Shown here one piece after another: positions 25,045 through 35,231 of a stretch of DNA of 64,000 nt (positions within the stretch are counted from its first letter, which is position 1; each line of letters starts with the position of its first letter). The translations under genes were made by a program, and so were the position numbers. The notes below the pieces were generated by a model. That model was not told the DNA's origin. It was given only the letters and a program-made list of their open reading frames with translations, and ran no database searches. The stretch comes from Bryum argenteum (lineage: Eukaryota > Streptophyta > Bryopsida > Bryales > Bryaceae): the NCBI GenBank assembly GCA_037043015.1, contig CM073325.1, positions 15,603,001 to 15,667,000 on the forward strand, read 5' to 3'.

Positions 25045-25140
25045 TGAGAGAGGTGTGAGAGGGAGGGGGGAGGGGGTGTGAGAGGGAGGGGGAGGGGGTG
25101 TGAGAGGGAGGGGGAGTGAGAGGGAGGGGAGTTGGAAAGA
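25045..25140. repeat. G-rich minisatellite inside the MULE
   Basis: Three to four copies of a unit of about 22-27 bp, based on GGGAGGGGG and TGTGAGA, between the transposase start (24914) and the right terminal repeat. The G runs lie on the plus strand. Confidence 0.75.
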
Positions 25141-25178
25141 GTGAGAGAGAGTACAGTTGTACGGAGCTTGAGAACTGA

Positions 25179-25440
25179 CTCACAATCTCGATAGCTCTCA
25201 ATCAAATTCCAATTCTCCTGAATTTTCCCCATAGAGTACATTAGCATGGTCTCAAAGGCGGGTCTCAGTCCGGGTAGGAGCCGGGTTGTGCCTTCGAGCG
25301 GACAGGCTGTGCCTTCGGGTGGGCGGGGCAAGGCTGCCCAAGGCGGGCCAGAGCCTGCCACCCCGGCTCTTTCAGGTTGCCGTTGAGGCAAGCGACAACG
25401 CCCCAGCCAGGCGCCGTTAGAGGCGAGGAGTGCCCACCTT
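25179..25440. repeat. Right terminal inverted repeat of the MULE
   Basis: Inverse partner of 21074-21327. It ends about 385 bp before the PSBO copy 2 start codon, so this insertion lies close to or inside that promoter region. Confidence 0.75.
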
Positions 25441-25534
25441 CCAATACTCTCTCATCTGAAGTATGTTACAGTACGAACATCTTGTTCCTGCATTCCTCGT
25501 TCAAGTGAAACTTAAGTACAAAACGGATTCAAAA

Positions 25535-25825
25535 TGACAGTTTTGCCATCGGTATAAATGAACGTGTTTGATGATAGAGTTGATGAAGGCCCACCAGCAG
25601 TGTGAAGATCCCAAAGTGGCACCCTGCTGCGCAAGCAAGCCCACAACGCTGCATTTTTACTGGGCCATTTCCCCCTGCTTCCACCAATGCCCAAGACCCA
25701 ACCTCCGCCCCTTATCCAATTCTCCATGTCCCAAATCCGCGGGCACCCATACCCGTGGCCAGAGGAACTTATTACTTCATTTGTTTGCTAGTGTGCACGG
25801 CGCTGCTTGCAAAAATCTGGTAGCT
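25535..25825 (+). promoter_or_regulatory. PSBO copy 2 upstream region with I-box and CCAAT-like sequence
   Basis: CCGCCCCTTATCCAAT at 25705-25720 is identical to the block in front of copy 1, about 105 bp before the start codon. TATAAA at 25553-25558 is a possible TATA box but would imply a leader of more than 200 nt. Homology to the copy 1 upstream region runs over the whole stretch with many substitutions and gaps. Confidence 0.5.
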
Positions 25826-27004
25826 ATGGCGACCTCCGTTGCGTCCGTCGGGTGCAAGGTCTCAGCCTCGTTGGCTGCCTCGTCCTCCAAGCTCGACAAG
25901 ACCGCTCGCCCCGTCTCCGTCAGCAGCGCCTTCGGATTGAAGCCCGTCGCGTCTCGAGTGTCGTGCAGCTTGGAAGAGAATGTGAGGAGCATCGTCGATG
26001 GCGCCAAGGCCGCCGCCATCGTGCTCGCTTCGTCTGCCCTCGTTGCCGGGGTATGTGCATTGACTCTACACCCATCGCAGCTTGACTGTCCCTGACCATG
26101 CTTGCCCCCACATGCCTGCATGGCTGAAATCATATAGTCACATTATGGATATTCACCATGAGGAGATAACGTGAGAAGAAGTAGTCTAGCATGAATATAG
26201 AATTGGATGGTGGCTAGCAGTGGATGATTGGTCTGAATTGGGCTGCAGGGAGCTCTTGCTGAGGGAAACCCCGCGAGGATGACGTACGACGAGGTGGTGA
26301 GCCAGACATACAATGAGGTGAAGGGATCGGGAACTGCCAACCAGTGCCCGATCATCGCAGGAGGGTCGGACAAGTTCGCCCTGAAGGCCGGGAGCTACAC
26401 GATGAAGAAGCTGTGCATGGAGCCGACATCGTTCACGGTGAAGGCCGAGTCGACATTCAAGGGCGGCAGCGAGGGGTTCCAGGACACGAAGCTGATGACG
26501 AGGCTGACATACACGCTGGACGAGATCGAGGGGCCATTCTCGGTGGGCGCGGACGGGAAGGTTCGGTTCGAGGAGAAGGACGGCATCGACTATGCGGCGG
26601 TGACAGTGCAGCTGCCGGGAGGCGAGAGGGTGCCGTTTCTGTTCACAGTGAAGGAATTGGTGGCGGAGGGATCGCCGGAGGCGTTCTCGGGGAAGTTTTT
26701 GGTGCCATCGTACAGAGGGTCGTCGTTCCTGGACCCCAAGGGGCGGGGTGGATCCACCGGGTATGATAACGCCGTGGCATTGCCTGCGGGTGGGGCTGGT
26801 GACGAGGAGGAGCTGGCGAAGGAGAACCAGAAGAACACGGCAGCGCTGGAGGGCACCGTGACATTCAGCATCGCAAAGTCGGATGCGGGCACGGGCGAGA
26901 TCGCCGGAACATTTGAGAGCATCCAGCCCTCTGATACGGATTTGGGTTCCAAGGCACCCAAGGAAGTGAAGATCGAGGGTATCTTTTACGCCCAGGTAGA
27001 ATAG
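25826..27004 (+). CDS. PSBO: Oxygen-evolving enhancer protein 1 (PsbO), copy 2
   Basis: Same protein as copy 1 at 8477-9655: the lumenal manganese-stabilising subunit of photosystem II. Exon 1 is 25826-26050, exon 2 is 26249-27004, with a 198-bp GT-AG intron in phase 0. The precursor has 326 residues, with the ALA|E lumenal cleavage site after residue 79, conserved cysteines at about 108 and 131, and all PsbO signature blocks intact. The only residue difference from copy 1 is Thr instead of Ala at position 3. The frame is open upstream as far as 25568, but this ATG aligns with that of copy 1 and begins a normal transit peptide. It lies beside the right end of the MULE and points away from copy 1. 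Both copies look functional. Confidence 0.97.
25868..27004. repeat. Homogenised segment of the inverted PSBO pair (copy 2 side)
   Basis: Inverse partner of 8477-9613; identity starts just after coding base 42 and stops at the stop codon. The sequences then diverge on both sides. Confidence 0.8.
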
Positions 27005-29668
27005 ATGGCTTACCAGCTATCATGTTGTAATCTACTCCTTTTTATGTGCAATTAGTCGAGATTCCCCCACGCATGGCCAGTACCTTTAAATTTTTCGAAT
27101 TTTGTGGGATATACGAAACGTCTCCAGGACATGAACTCCTACTGTTAATTTACCCTGCTTTACATTACTTGAGTTATGGATCCGTATATCACTTGTGTGA
27201 CTTGGTTGGAACTGTCTACATGGAACGGTACCACTCATTTTCCGGGAGTGGCAACTCCGGTGATCGACTTACTGAGGCTCTCTCGTAGGAGCTGATTATC
27301 GTGGCGTGTTTCCTGTTTCTGAGATGGATGTTTGGGAGAATTTGTAAGCGGTCCATTGTCATCCTGCTCGTGATGATCGTCTCTCTTCATTCGATTTCTG
27401 AAATTTTTTAGTTGGTTGCCGCAAGAGTAGCATTGTCGGTGTTTTGAAAACGAACTGAGCCTTGAGCTGATCGATCACCTGATATGCTGTGTGTGATCTT
27501 GTTCGTGAAATACTGATTGAAAGGAAGCAACCAAGGTTCGAGGCCTTCATTCAGATGGGTAAGAAGCTGGATCTTAATAAGAGACCTGTAGGTTTGACAA
27601 TTGTCTGTCTCTGTCTCTGGTTGTCTACTTGTTCAAGTAGTTATGTTGCCGGCAGATGATAGTTTCCGAATGAGCGCACTAAAGCAGTGCAAGCTTGAGA
27701 TACAAATTACGGAATGGTGCAAGGAGTTGAGGAGGAGGGTCATCGAAGGTCCTATTTGCAAATGCAAATACATAAATAAGAACACCAAACCCTTGTAGGT
27801 CTGGCGTGAATAAAATGCCCGTTCCACCTACCCTTGATGATATGCCCATGGAACATAACAACTGATGCAAATGCATCTGCCACTCGCCTCTGATACTAGA
27901 ATTATGCAGACACGCGTGTGATCCCATTATGTGACAATCTTCTCGAGACCCCATCTACATAGCATCGAGATCTCTTAGAAATGGAGACAACGTTTTATAA
28001 AGGTAGACTCAATAAGCCTTCTTCATGTAGTGATAGTGAAAATCTTAACTAGCAACAACTTTGAAGTGCCATATTTCATTCATCTAAGTATTGTTTTAGA
28101 TGAATTCACTTGGGTTGCACCTCAGATCACGTATGGTTAGTGTGGTATAAATTGCAGACTCATATATAAAAGTATGAATTAATGAGATTTATTCTTGTGA
28201 AGACAACTCCTGATTTTGACTTTTCAAACATGAAGCATGTTCTACCATTGTAAGCTAATTATGTGAAAATCATTTTGTTTTGACGTGATCTTAAGATAAA
28301 ATTTAACAACTTTGTAGTTGGAAGACATTTGATCTGAATACTTTTGGTATTGATGTTTCAAGATAGATTTATTTCTTTTAGATACATGGTTTTTGAAGAG
28401 ATGTTTCTCCTTCCACTGCCACTAGATTACGACTTTGTTCTTTGGATTGGATTTCAACTTGGATCTAGTTTATGTGGTTCTATCCAACATGTGAGGAATA
28501 CGTGGCATACATTTTAGTGCGGGGGTCTAGTTTTGAATTTTTTTCCCTTAATAACTTTGAGGCAAATTTATTATTGCAAGGCCATTGTTTCCTTGAAGAA
28601 CTTTTGCTCATGGTTTTTTGTTAAAGGGTCTCAATGAAATTATTGTAGAAAACCTTGTGAGTGGTATCTTTTCATTGTAGTAAGTCTATCGGTGGCATTT
28701 TTACCTCAAATTGAAAATAATGAAATTTTGTGATTTCTTTGGAGTGCTGATACATTATAATGTTGCAAATTGCATATTCTCCGCTTTGTTGATTTTACAT
28801 TTAACCGTATGTAGTGAAAGTTTTGTTAGTTTAGTAATAGAAACCTTGATCCAATTAAAAGTGTTTTGAAGGTAAGGCATAGATTTGAGTGCAAGAGGTG
28901 TAGTTTTGGACTAATTCCCTTCGTACACCATTTCGCACTTTTTACCATTGCAAGGCTATTCTTTGCGTCAAAAAAATTTGTTCATGATTTTTTTTTTGTG
29001 CAGTGGTTTAATTAGGGTGGATGTGAACACCTTTCTAGTTGGTGGTTTTTTGATTGCAATTGGTTTGTTGGTAGTAATTTCATTCCAAAGTAAAAATGAT
29101 GGAATTTTGTACTTTGTTTTGTGTACTTATACAGTTAGATCTCGTAATTTATGAAACCTCATGACTCAGATTTTGTTCCACATAGTCTACAATTAGTTTA
29201 TTACAAACTTTTACGCTTGAGATCTAAATAATTTGCCTTCATTTTCATCTATGACACTTTTTTCACAAATGGGTTTTTTGGCTAAATATAGCCAAGCACG
29301 TTGGAGAGTTAACTCTTATATTGAAGAGAGAAGTAGGTAAAACGTTTGTTTTTTTATAGATAAAACATGTAGGTTGTGTTTGGCAACCACAACCATTACA
29401 ATGTTTTTTCCCAATATCGCGGTTATTCAAATTTCACAGTATTTACTAGTCAAGGCACGTTTAGCAACGAGCCAATATTGCAATATGGAATATTGCGATA
29501 TTTCATTATACAAAAAATATTGAAGTCTCACTTGAATAATTCTCAATATTCAAAACCCACTCCAAAATACATCTATCTTCATTTAATTTTCCATATCCAT
29601 TCACTTTTCCATTCTCAATCTCATATAATTCTATTGGGTTGCCAAAAGGAACGTGATATTCGGAATAT
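27005..29668. other. PSBO copy 2 3' flank and dispersed repeats, no further gene seen
   Basis: The first 150 bp or so are the presumed 3' untranslated region and align loosely with the copy 1 flank. Beyond about 28000 the sequence resembles 30150-30730 (similar phrases on feeling such as 'catttggagtccattttg' against 'cattcatctaag...'), an old dispersed repeat. No coding region is recognisable. Confidence 0.4.
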
Positions 29669-29680
29669 TGTAATATTTGA

Positions 29681-29954
29681 TAGATAGATAGATAGAAACT
29701 CCGGTCCCTTTCTAAGGGGCCGGCGTGAATGAAGTGTCCGTTCGTAATGCTAATATCCCGATGGCCACCGGACAAGGGGAAATTGGAACAATACTACTTC
29801 CCCCTCTCGAGGGTGGACACTATAACTACGCTAGTTTCTAGCCTAGTTACTAGTGCCTTGAGGATACTTGACATAGTATCCCCCCAAAGGACTTTGAGGT
29901 ACCCATACAACAAGGTCCAAGGACCCCCCACAATAGTTGGGTGGACTATAGTGG
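29681..29954 (-). mobile_element. tRNA-derived SINE, copy B (5'-truncated)
   Basis: Matches copies A and C from the CTAT tail (29681) up to the central region, but lacks about 80 bp at its 5' end, including the whole tRNA-like head. A 12-bp direct repeat TGTAATATTTGA still flanks it at 29669-29680 and 29955-29966, so the truncation happened during insertion and not later. Confidence 0.8.
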
Positions 29955-29966
29955 TGTAATATTTGA

Positions 29967-30758
29967 ATATTGAGATAGTTGCAAACATATCACAATATTG
30001 AAAATTTGAAATATTGTAATATTTGAGTATTGGATTGCCAAACATATTGGGCGTTTTTCAAGATTGCCAATCGATCCTTTCGACATCTTGGGCATTTTTT
30101 AACATATGAATATTGGGTTGTCATCCATTGCTTCATTTAACCCTCAAACGCCTATGATGTCAAAAAATGGTATTTTGAATGAAAGGCAAAAACTTTGAAG
30201 AGCCATAACTTCTTCATTTGGAGTCCATTTTGAACAAAATCACTTGAGTTGGGTCCTAAATCAAGTCTAGTTTGTGTGGGAATCTTTGCAGACCCATAAA
30301 ATAGATTACAAAACAATGGAAAGAATTTTAGTGAAGGTAACTTTAGTTTTTGGGTTTTCAAACATTATGCATGTCTTACCATTGCAAGCCAATCATAGAG
30401 GAAATAAAAATAGTTTCTCTTGGTTTTTTTTACATAATCATGATCTGAAGGTGAAGTCTGATATATTTTCTTTTGGAAGATTTTTGAATCAAATACTTTT
30501 GATATTGGATTTTCAATGATGTTTCTACAATGAAAAGAGAGGAAAAATTGAATGTTTTTTGAGGAGCTACAACTCCTTCATCCACCGTTGGATTTCAACT
30601 TTGTTTTTTGGGATAGGTTATAGATAGAGTCTAGTTTGAGTCTAGTTTTTGTGGTAAAAACCTTAACGAATCAAAGGTGATTTGAAGATTAGGCAAGGAT
30701 TTCAGAGCAAGGGGTGAAGATTTGGACTATTTTTCCTTTGTATATTTTTTCGCAGTTT
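29967..30758. other. AT-rich dispersed repeat, no gene seen
   Basis: AATATTG-rich sequence continues on both sides of SINE copy B (about 29380-30060). No coding region is recognisable. Confidence 0.4.
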
Positions 30759-30880
30759 GCTTCATTTCACGACCCAAATTAGGCTTTAGTCGATTTTAGG
30801 AGTTAACCCTAAACGATAAGCTTCATTTCACAACCCAAATTAGGCTTCAGTCGATTTTAGGAGTTAACTCCTAAAGGAAA
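30759..30880. repeat. 61-bp tandem duplication
   Basis: Units 30759-30819 and 30820-30880 begin GCTTCATTTCAC and differ at a few positions. Confidence 0.85.
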
Positions 30881-31099
30881 AGCTCTATGGTGACCTCCAG
30901 ACGACCATTCTGAATTCTGTGAACGAAGTTTTCAAAAAAAAAAAAAAAAAATGATATTGGGAAATCCAACCCTAAGATCTTGTTAATAACTGTCTTATCT
31001 ATCCGCAAATTTTTATCAAATTTCACCGCATGGGTGTTGAAAGATATTGAGTCAAAGTTTCAATTTCTGCAAAAACAACATATCTTTTTTAAGTAGGGG

Positions 31100-31368
31100 T
31101 TAACCCCTAAACGACCACGGCCACCGATTCGGCTTTTACGGTCAAGGCCAAAAAAAATTTACAGTCAACTTCAAATGTTATGATCTCACATCCAGTGATG
31201 ATCCAACAGTTGAAAATTTTCAAAGTACTACCTATGGTAATCTACTTCAAGATCCTACGGTTGAAGTTATCAAAAATTTCCAGAAATATTGGACGTACCC
31301 GCATTAGTACATGGTGGTCACTGTTGGGATTTCAAGCTCCCAAAACATCGTGGATCTTTAGGGGTTAA
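31100..31368 (+). mobile_element. TTAA-ended inverted-repeat element (b), 269 bp
   Basis: Starts TTAACCCCTAAACGACCACG and ends TTTAGGGGTTAA. The interior holds the family phrases 'atgttatgatctcacatccag' and 'gatcctacggttgaag' type, so it is a short relative of element (a). Confidence 0.5.
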
Positions 31369-31455
31369 GTACTGCACTTGAAACTTGTAAACACAAAAGT
31401 GCAAGAACTGAATGTTAAATGAAGCCACCAGTATCATTCACGTAGAAATGCTTAC

Positions 31456-31714
31456 TGTTGTAAATAGAATAAAGCTACTCCTACTATAAATTACTATACC
31501 TTTAGTTTGTTGTAAATAGAATAAAGCTACTCCTACTATAAGTTAGTTAGTGCATGTAATAAGCACCAACCACTCACTGTGAGTTGGTGCATGAGCTCCA
31601 TCCTTTAACAAGGAGTTACAATAGCAAGTTAAACTATAGTTTCCTTCTATATAAAGCTACAGGAGAGCTAGCCTCTCCTCACTTCTTTCCTATCAATGTC
31701 TCTTGCACACAACA
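31456..31714 (+). repeat. Left LTR (259 bp)
   Basis: Contains an internal tandem repeat of about 53 bp at its start (TGTTGTAAATAGAATAAAGC twice) and a TATATAAA box at 31648-31655. It differs from the right LTR by about three substitutions and lacks that LTR's extra 37-bp unit. Confidence 0.9.
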
Positions 31715-32130
31715 CGTTATCAGCACGACTACACTAGAAGAGGAGCTCTTCTATCTAGTCCGTACACAACTATGCTTGAAGAGGATCTCTTCTATAGTGT
31801 GTACATCTGATCTGTGTATTCATGCAACCTGAGGCTCATTCCATGTTTTGAAGCTATTTTCTCTTTTATCCTTTTGTTTTCTCTTAGCCGGAGGCCTGCC
31901 CGCAAGCACGAGAGCCCATCCGACTGTACCAGAGCACTTACGGCAAGCCACAACCTCGCTGAAGGCCGCAGCACCCTTGCTGCAGGCCCCAGCAGCCGAG
32001 CACGCTGCTGCATGCTACCATTCCTCTTGCATTTTCACTAGCTTCCTCATTTTTTTGTTTTTTTATTTTTACTTTCACTTACTTTTAGTTACTTGATAAG
32101 ATATTATCTTGTCCTTCAAGTTTTGCTAGC

Positions 32131-34552
32131 ATGGCTGCTTCTAAGCCTATAGTAGAAAATAAAATAGCTAAGAGTATCCAGCCCCTTATATTTCCTGAGT
32201 TAGAAGCTGATGGTAGAAATTATTTGCGATGGTGCGTTGATTCCAAAGGATACCTTTTATCTAATGAGTTAGAAGATATTCTAACTTACCCGGTACCCGC
32301 AAATTTCACGGCGGCATAGAAGAGCCGTGAAATAGATCAGCTTTCGCGACCTCCGGGCACATGGAATTCACGTCCTGACTGCGATCAGGAACGGTGAGGA
32401 GATTCTAAACCTGATGCCAGGAGACAAGTGCCTAGCTACTGCACACTGCGGAGCTAACAGCCTCTATGAGATTCCGATCTCTTGTCTTAATACTAGTCAA
32501 CACGACCATTCAACATACTCAGTTGCCATACCTGACAAGGTTGCACTTTGGCACTTGAGGATGGGCCACCCAGGAGTGACCATGCTTAGACGGATAATAC
32601 CTGTTTTAACGGGTCATGAAGTCTGTCTAAGTGATGCCCACAAGCTTGGAGTGTGCGAGGCGTGTGCTCAAGGAAAGCTTATCCTTAAGCCCTCGGAGTG
32701 GAAACTTCCGCAAGAGCTCCCTTCACCACTTCATAGACTTCAGGGGGACGTCTGTGGCCCCATCAATCCTCCATCCGGACCTTTCAGGTACTTCCTCGTT
32801 CTTGTTGATGCTGCTGGGGTCCATTTTGAAGTCTCTTTACTAAGCACCCGAAACATTGTTTTTCTAAGATCCTAGCATCCTTGATAAGGTTCAAAACCCA
32901 TTTCCCGAGTATCGGGTGAAATTCTTGCGCATGGATAATGCACAAGAATTTAAGTCCCATGTTTTTGAAGATTCTTTGTAAAGCCACTGGGATTACTCTA
33001 ATTTACAATGTCCCATATGAGCATTCTCAAAATGGGCTGGCTGAGGCTTTTATAAAGAAAATCCAATTCATAAGCTGGCCTCTTTTGATCCATGCTCATC
33101 TACCTTCATCGTTTTGGTCACATGCTGTATTGCATGCTACTGCCTTGCTTAGGTATAGACCTACCCTACTTCTTCAACATTCTCCCCTTGAGAGTTTAAC
33201 TGGTCAACCTCCTAGCGTTGCCCACTTCAGAGTCTTCGGATGTCGTGTTTGGGTCCCTGTTCCAGAGCCTCAACGTAAGACTATAGGGTCCCATCGCCAA
33301 GAGGGCATCTATGTAGGATTTGACTCCCCAAGTATAATCCGTTATGTGTCCCCTCAGACAGGCGTCCTACATAAGGCTCGGTTTCAAAATTGTCCATTTG
33401 AAGAAAAGGTCTTCCCTTCTCTTATCTCTCCGGGTTCTTCTCAACCCCTTGTTTTCTCTGCTCCTCAAACCTTCACAATGAATCCAGATCCTATTACTAA
33501 CCTCACAAACTCAGAAGTTAGGAAACTACTAGATCTCCAAGCCTTAGCTGAAAAGCTTCCAGATGGTTTCAATGATTCTTCTCGAATCACTCGAAACCCT
33601 CTTCCAGGCACTGGTCTATCTTCTATCAAACTCTTACCTAACCAAGATACTGCTCAGTCTTTACCGCCCAAAGCCAAGAACCCTAGGTTGACAAGTCAGC
33701 CCCTAGTCTCTTCTTCTTTTGTATCTAGCTTAGAAGAAGCTACAGACCCCCTTACACTAGAAGAAGCAAAGGCCAGACCTGACTGGCCCCGCTGGCTTGA
33801 AGTCCTTCAGCATGAGTATGCTTCTTTGCGAAAACATCAGGTCTTTGGACCGCTTGTGACCAACTTGGACACCAAGCCAGTTGGCCACAAATTGATTTTC
33901 ACAAAGAAAAGAAATGCTCAAGGGCAAATTCTCCGCTACAAAGTCCGATTAGTAGCCCAAGGTTTTGCTCAACGCCCAGGTATTGATTACACCTCTACTT
34001 ACTCTCTTGTCATGGATTCTTCTACGTTTTGATATCTGTTAGGAATGGCTGTCCAATACACTTTGGAAACCCAACTACTAGATGTAGTAATAACCTATCT
34101 ATATGGTCCTTTGGATACCGAGCTTTATATCAAGCCACCTTCTGATTTTCTCTCTCAATCTATCCCGACTGACACAACTAAGTCCTACTCCGGTCTCAGA
34201 CTTCAGCGTGCCTTGTACGGCTTGAAGCAAGCTGGTCGAATGTGGTACTCTCATCTACATTCTTTCTTGATACAGCATAAATTCTAGAATGACCAGAGTT
34301 TGCCTTGTATCTTCATCCTTAGAGAGTCATCTGACTTTGCCATACTAGCCATTTATGTTGATGATATAAACCTAGTGGGTACCCCGACAGCATGCAAGAA
34401 AGTTGTAAATCTACTAACATCCCGCTTTGAAATGAAGATGTTAGGGAAAACCTCCTATTGCCTTGGCTTGCTGATCTTCTTACGAAGGCCCTTCCAGCCC
34501 ACACTCATCGTCGACTTGTACAAGCCGCTGGGATGCGGCTCCTACATGAGTT
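32131..34552 (+). pseudogene. Broken copia gag-pol
   Basis: 32131-32319: start of gag, ending early. 32414-32875: GAG-pre-integrase and integrase start, with HLRMGHPG and CEAC of the HHCC zinc finger and FLVLVD with the first catalytic Asp. 32938-34032: rest of integrase, linker, and start of reverse transcriptase (YKVRLVAQGF, GIDY). 34045-34287 and 34300-34554: reverse transcriptase with ALYGLKQAGRMWY and the YVDD box. At about 34463 the sequence jumps straight to the last codons of RNase H (another frame reads LLTKALP). Several stops and at least two large deletions mean this copy cannot move by itself. Confidence 0.88.
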
Positions 34553-34699
34553 AAGCTAGATACACTCTTTTCTACACTTTGAGCTTTTCCTATGAGATAG
34601 GTTTTTACTCAAAGATAGTTTTTAATGAGATATCTAGTGTTTGAGGAGGAGTATATAGGCACAAACACTAGTATAGTAACTTCAGTATTCGAGGAGGAG

Positions 34700-34995
34700 T
34701 GTTGTAAATAGAATAAAGCTACTCCTACTATAAGTTACTATACCTTTAGTTTGTTGTAAATAGAATAAAGCTACTCCTACTATAAGTTAGTTAGTGCATG
34801 TAATAAGCACCAACCACTCACTGTGAGTTGGTGCATGTAATAAGCACCAACCACACACTGTGAGTTGGTGCATGAGCTCCATCCTTTAACAAGGAGTTAC
34901 AATAGCAAGTTAAACTATAGTTTCCTTCTATATAAAGCTACAGGAGAGCTAGCCTCTCCTAACTTCTTTCCTATCAATGTCCCTTGCACACAACA
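34700..34995 (+). repeat. Right LTR (296 bp)
   Basis: Same as the left LTR plus a 37-bp tandem duplication of the GTAATAAGCACCAACCAC unit. TATATAAA lies at 34929-34936, about 300 bp upstream of and pointing towards the DUF538 gene. Confidence 0.9.
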
Positions 34996-35231
34996 CTTAC
35001 TTTGACACTTTCCACTCGTCTCTCTCATGCACGAAAGGCTCAAATGTCATGCACATACACATAGATCGAAAGAAGAGAAAAGAATCCGTGGACAGGGAAT
35101 GAGGAACTGGGTGCTATCATTTTCATTAGAGAAAATGTGATTTTTGTAGCAACACATGCACATGAAACTAGGGTTAGGTTTTGGTGCATCTCTCTCTCTC
35201 ATTCCTTAAATCGAAGAAGAGAGGTGTGGCC
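34996..35231 (+). promoter_or_regulatory. Short upstream region of the DUF538 gene
   Basis: Only 236 bp separate the right LTR from the start codon. CT-rich stretches (for example near 35190-35200) lie just before the coding region. Whether the native promoter is here or was displaced upstream of the retrotransposon cannot be read from the sequence. Confidence 0.4.

Larger units (their letters stand above)
21074..25440 (-). mobile_element. Mutator-like element (MULE) with long GC-rich terminal repeats
   Basis: About 4.4 kb between two inverted repeats of roughly 250-260 bp (21074-21327 and 25179-25440), much richer in GC than the interior. The interior encodes, on the minus strand, a broken MULE transposase. 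The repeats differ at many positions, so the insertion is old. I could not find a convincing 9-bp target-site duplication at the ends. Confidence 0.75.
31456..34995 (+). mobile_element. Ty1/copia-type LTR retrotransposon, degraded
   Basis: 3,540 bp, bounded by LTRs that begin TGTTG and end CAACA, with a 5-bp target-site duplication CTTAC at 31451-31455 and 34996-35000. A primer-binding-type site (CGTTATCAGCACGA) follows the left LTR at 31715, and the purine tract GAGGAGGAG precedes the right LTR at 34691-34699. Coding order (gag, integrase, reverse transcriptase, RNase H end) identifies it as copia-type. Large parts of gag, protease and RNase H are missing. It sits 236 bp upstream of the DUF538 gene start, in the same orientation. 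Confidence 0.92.

Noticed and set aside
24927..25391. 154-codon minus-strand frame rich in Pro and Ser
   Set aside because: It is made of the MULE terminal repeat and the G-rich minisatellite and has no protein-like pattern.
21060..25460. Search for a 9-bp target-site duplication of the MULE
   Set aside because: Flanks near 21065-21073 and 25441-25449 do not match convincingly, so I do not claim one.
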